The translations under genes and the position numbers were made by a program. From an uncultured Ruminococcus sp. (GTDB lineage Bacteria > Bacillota > Clostridia > Oscillospirales > Acutalibacteraceae), in contig CADBSZ010000223.1 in the NCBI GenBank assembly GCA_902797525.1, forward strand, positions 1 through 7,540: 7,540 nucleotides of DNA, read 5' to 3'. The stretch's first letter is position 1. Every line of letters begins with the position of its first letter. Shown in pieces: positions 6,710 through 7,540 of the stretch. The notes under the pieces are model-generated. The model did no database searches, was not told where the DNA came from, and saw only the letters and a list, made by a program, of their open reading frames with translations.

Positions 6710-6732
6710 AGGGAAATACTTTGCGATTGCTT
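6702..6732 (+). repeat. Right recombination-like site (inverted core, direct flanks)
   Basis: The layout is TTT, arm CGCAAAG (6705-6711), 7-bp core GGAAATA (6712-6718), arm CTTTGCG (6719-6725), then ATTGCTT. The core is the exact reverse complement of the left site's core TATTTCC. Everything outside the core (10 bases on one side, 14 on the other) is identical to the left site in direct orientation. Confidence 0.85.
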
Positions 6733-6764
6733 TTATTGTGATATTTTTTGTGGACTTCTAACTA

Positions 6765-6914
6765 TTATATACTTTTTCTCACCTCAACCGCTAACTTGAA
6801 CAGCATTTCACATAGATTTTCTTCAAAGCGCGACAGAACCAGCTTAATATTTTGACTGATGATAGGTGACAGATAGCTGACGCTCCCCTTTTGAGCAAGG
6901 TAGCCGAGGTAGTA
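6765..6914 (-). pseudogene. C-terminal fragment of an unidentified gene
   Basis: A reading frame of about 49 codons ends at 6765 in a different frame from the decayed integrase upstream. Its residues (GYLAQKGSVSYLSPI...SRFEENLCEMLFKLAVEVRKSI) have the regular amphipathic helical character of a real protein, unlike a chance frame. There is no start codon or ribosome site of its own; the frame upstream of about 6914 is integrase sequence read in the wrong frame. I suspect a remnant of a small helical protein from a conjugative element but cannot name the family. Confidence 0.4.
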
Positions 6915-7540
6915 TACGATAGAAGCGGTTTCGCATATTGCGTGGGTTAGTGAAGTTACCGTTCTCGTCCGGTATGAGTGGTGCATCCTCACCGAGATAC
7001 ACTTCCTTGCGCAATCGCTGTATCATCTCTATCGCTGTGTCGTTGAGAGGGACATCTCGTTTGCTTGTCTTACTTTTCAACTTACCAACCTTGACCTCCA
7101 GCTTTGGCACATACTCCAAGCCGTCGCGGACGTGCACTTCTTTCACGCCACGTTGTAGATGAATGACTCTATTATCCAAGTCGATGTCGCTGTTGATGAC
7201 GCCACACAGTTCACCTGCTCTCAATCCTGTATTGAGCATCAGGAAATATGCCGCCGCTTGTTGATAGACAGGCTTGTTCCCGATGTATGGATAGATTTGG
7301 TGCTCGGCGGTGCATTCGTAGCGGTCATAGGTTGTGCGTTCCACTTCCGGGTATTTATACACGCGCAGCCGGTTTTTCATACTCTCTTTCAGCGGCTTGC
7401 GGGATTCATCAGAGTTAGCGACTTGCTCATTGAAGTTCTTGACGTACTCTGTCATCTTAGCTTGAAGCGTTTTCTTTTTCTTGCTCGAAAAACTCTTGCG
7501 CTGAGCGACACCAAACTCGTCCTTGTATCGTACCATGCCA
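6844..7540 (-). pseudogene. Decayed Tn916-type tyrosine integrase, open at the window edge
   Basis: The frame runs past the window end; the in-frame ATG at 7536 is probably internal, because GMVRYKDEFG is normally preceded by an arm-binding domain start. Visible parts are the arm-type domain and start of the core-binding domain (to about residue 88, YPYIGNKP, counting from 7536), then the catalytic domain from VYQQAAAYFLMLNTGLRAGEL (Arg106) to RFYRIL (about 209). Between Pro89 and Val90 (near 7270) most of the core-binding domain, normally some 80-90 residues, is missing without loss of frame. After RFYRIL (near 6910) the homology stops and a short unrelated tail leads to a stop. The HxxR, second His and catalytic Tyr are therefore absent, so it cannot be a functional recombinase. 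It faces the intact integrase and is a relic of an earlier mobile element. Confidence 0.8.

Larger units (their letters stand above)
5346..6725. mobile_element. Putative self-inverting segment carrying a tyrosine recombinase
   Basis: A 1380-bp segment bounded by perfect 21-bp inverted repeats, containing one complete tyrosine recombinase gene plus its upstream region and little else. The repeats have recombinase-site architecture with oppositely oriented 7-bp cores, so recombination should invert the interval rather than excise it. No target-site duplication flanks the outer ends (TTT on the left, ATTGCTT on the right), which argues against a transposon. It could instead be a small integrated element whose end site has been rearranged. 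Orientation may affect the adjacent kinase operon. Confidence 0.6.

Noticed and set aside
5346..6725. Insertion sequence with terminal inverted repeats
   Set aside because: The gene is a tyrosine recombinase, not a DDE transposase; the repeats have core-site structure with an asymmetric spacer, and no target-site duplication flanks them.
1..7540. tRNA, rRNA, CRISPR array or riboswitch
   Set aside because: No cloverleaf, rRNA-like stretch, regularly spaced repeat array or recognisable aptamer was seen on either strand by eye.

Overview
The window looks like the chromosome of a low-to-mid GC Firmicute, probably a gut-type Clostridia (Oscillospiraceae/Lachnospiraceae-like). The grounds are strong AGGAGG-type ribosome sites, Tn916-style integrases, and a Hanks-type kinase, PP2C and FHA signalling set. 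This placement is inference from gene style; no 16S or other marker is present.

Left two thirds (about 5-5176), all on the minus strand and read right to left, is a tightly packed operon for transmembrane Ser/Thr phospho-signalling. In order of transcription it encodes: (1) a membrane-anchored trypsin/HtrA-like protease whose cytoplasmic tail ends in an FHA domain; (2) a PP2C phosphatase; (3) a membrane-spanning Ser/Thr kinase with a TPR-like, non-PASTA outer domain; (4) a single-pass membrane protein with no recognised domain; (5) a four-helix membrane protein. Gaps between the first four genes are 10-18 bases, so they are probably co-translated. Proteins 1 and 4 each carry two copies of an E-T-x-V-L motif in cytoplasmic, disordered-looking stretches. 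In the GarA-type pattern such threonines are phosphorylated by the kinase and read by an FHA domain, so they plausibly tie the operon into one circuit.

The 5177-5537 region separates the operon from a divergent gene. It holds a candidate operon promoter with a tandem 20-bp repeat directly upstream, then a recombination-like site, then candidate promoters for the integrase.

Right third (about 5343-7540) is recombination territory. A complete tyrosine recombinase gene (5538-6638, plus strand) is bracketed by two 21-bp perfect inverted repeats (5346-5366 and 6705-6725). Each is itself a hyphenated palindrome (CGCAAAG, 7-bp core, CTTTGCG). The 7-bp core reads TATTTCC on the left and GGAAATA (its reverse complement) on the right, while the outer flanks are in direct orientation. 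This is the geometry expected of a tyrosine-recombinase inversion substrate, so the integrase may flip its own 1.38-kb segment directly upstream of the kinase/phosphatase operon. This is the most noteworthy feature of the window. Further right lies a second, decayed integrase on the minus strand, with an internal deletion and no C-terminal catalytic residues, joined to a fragment of another gene.
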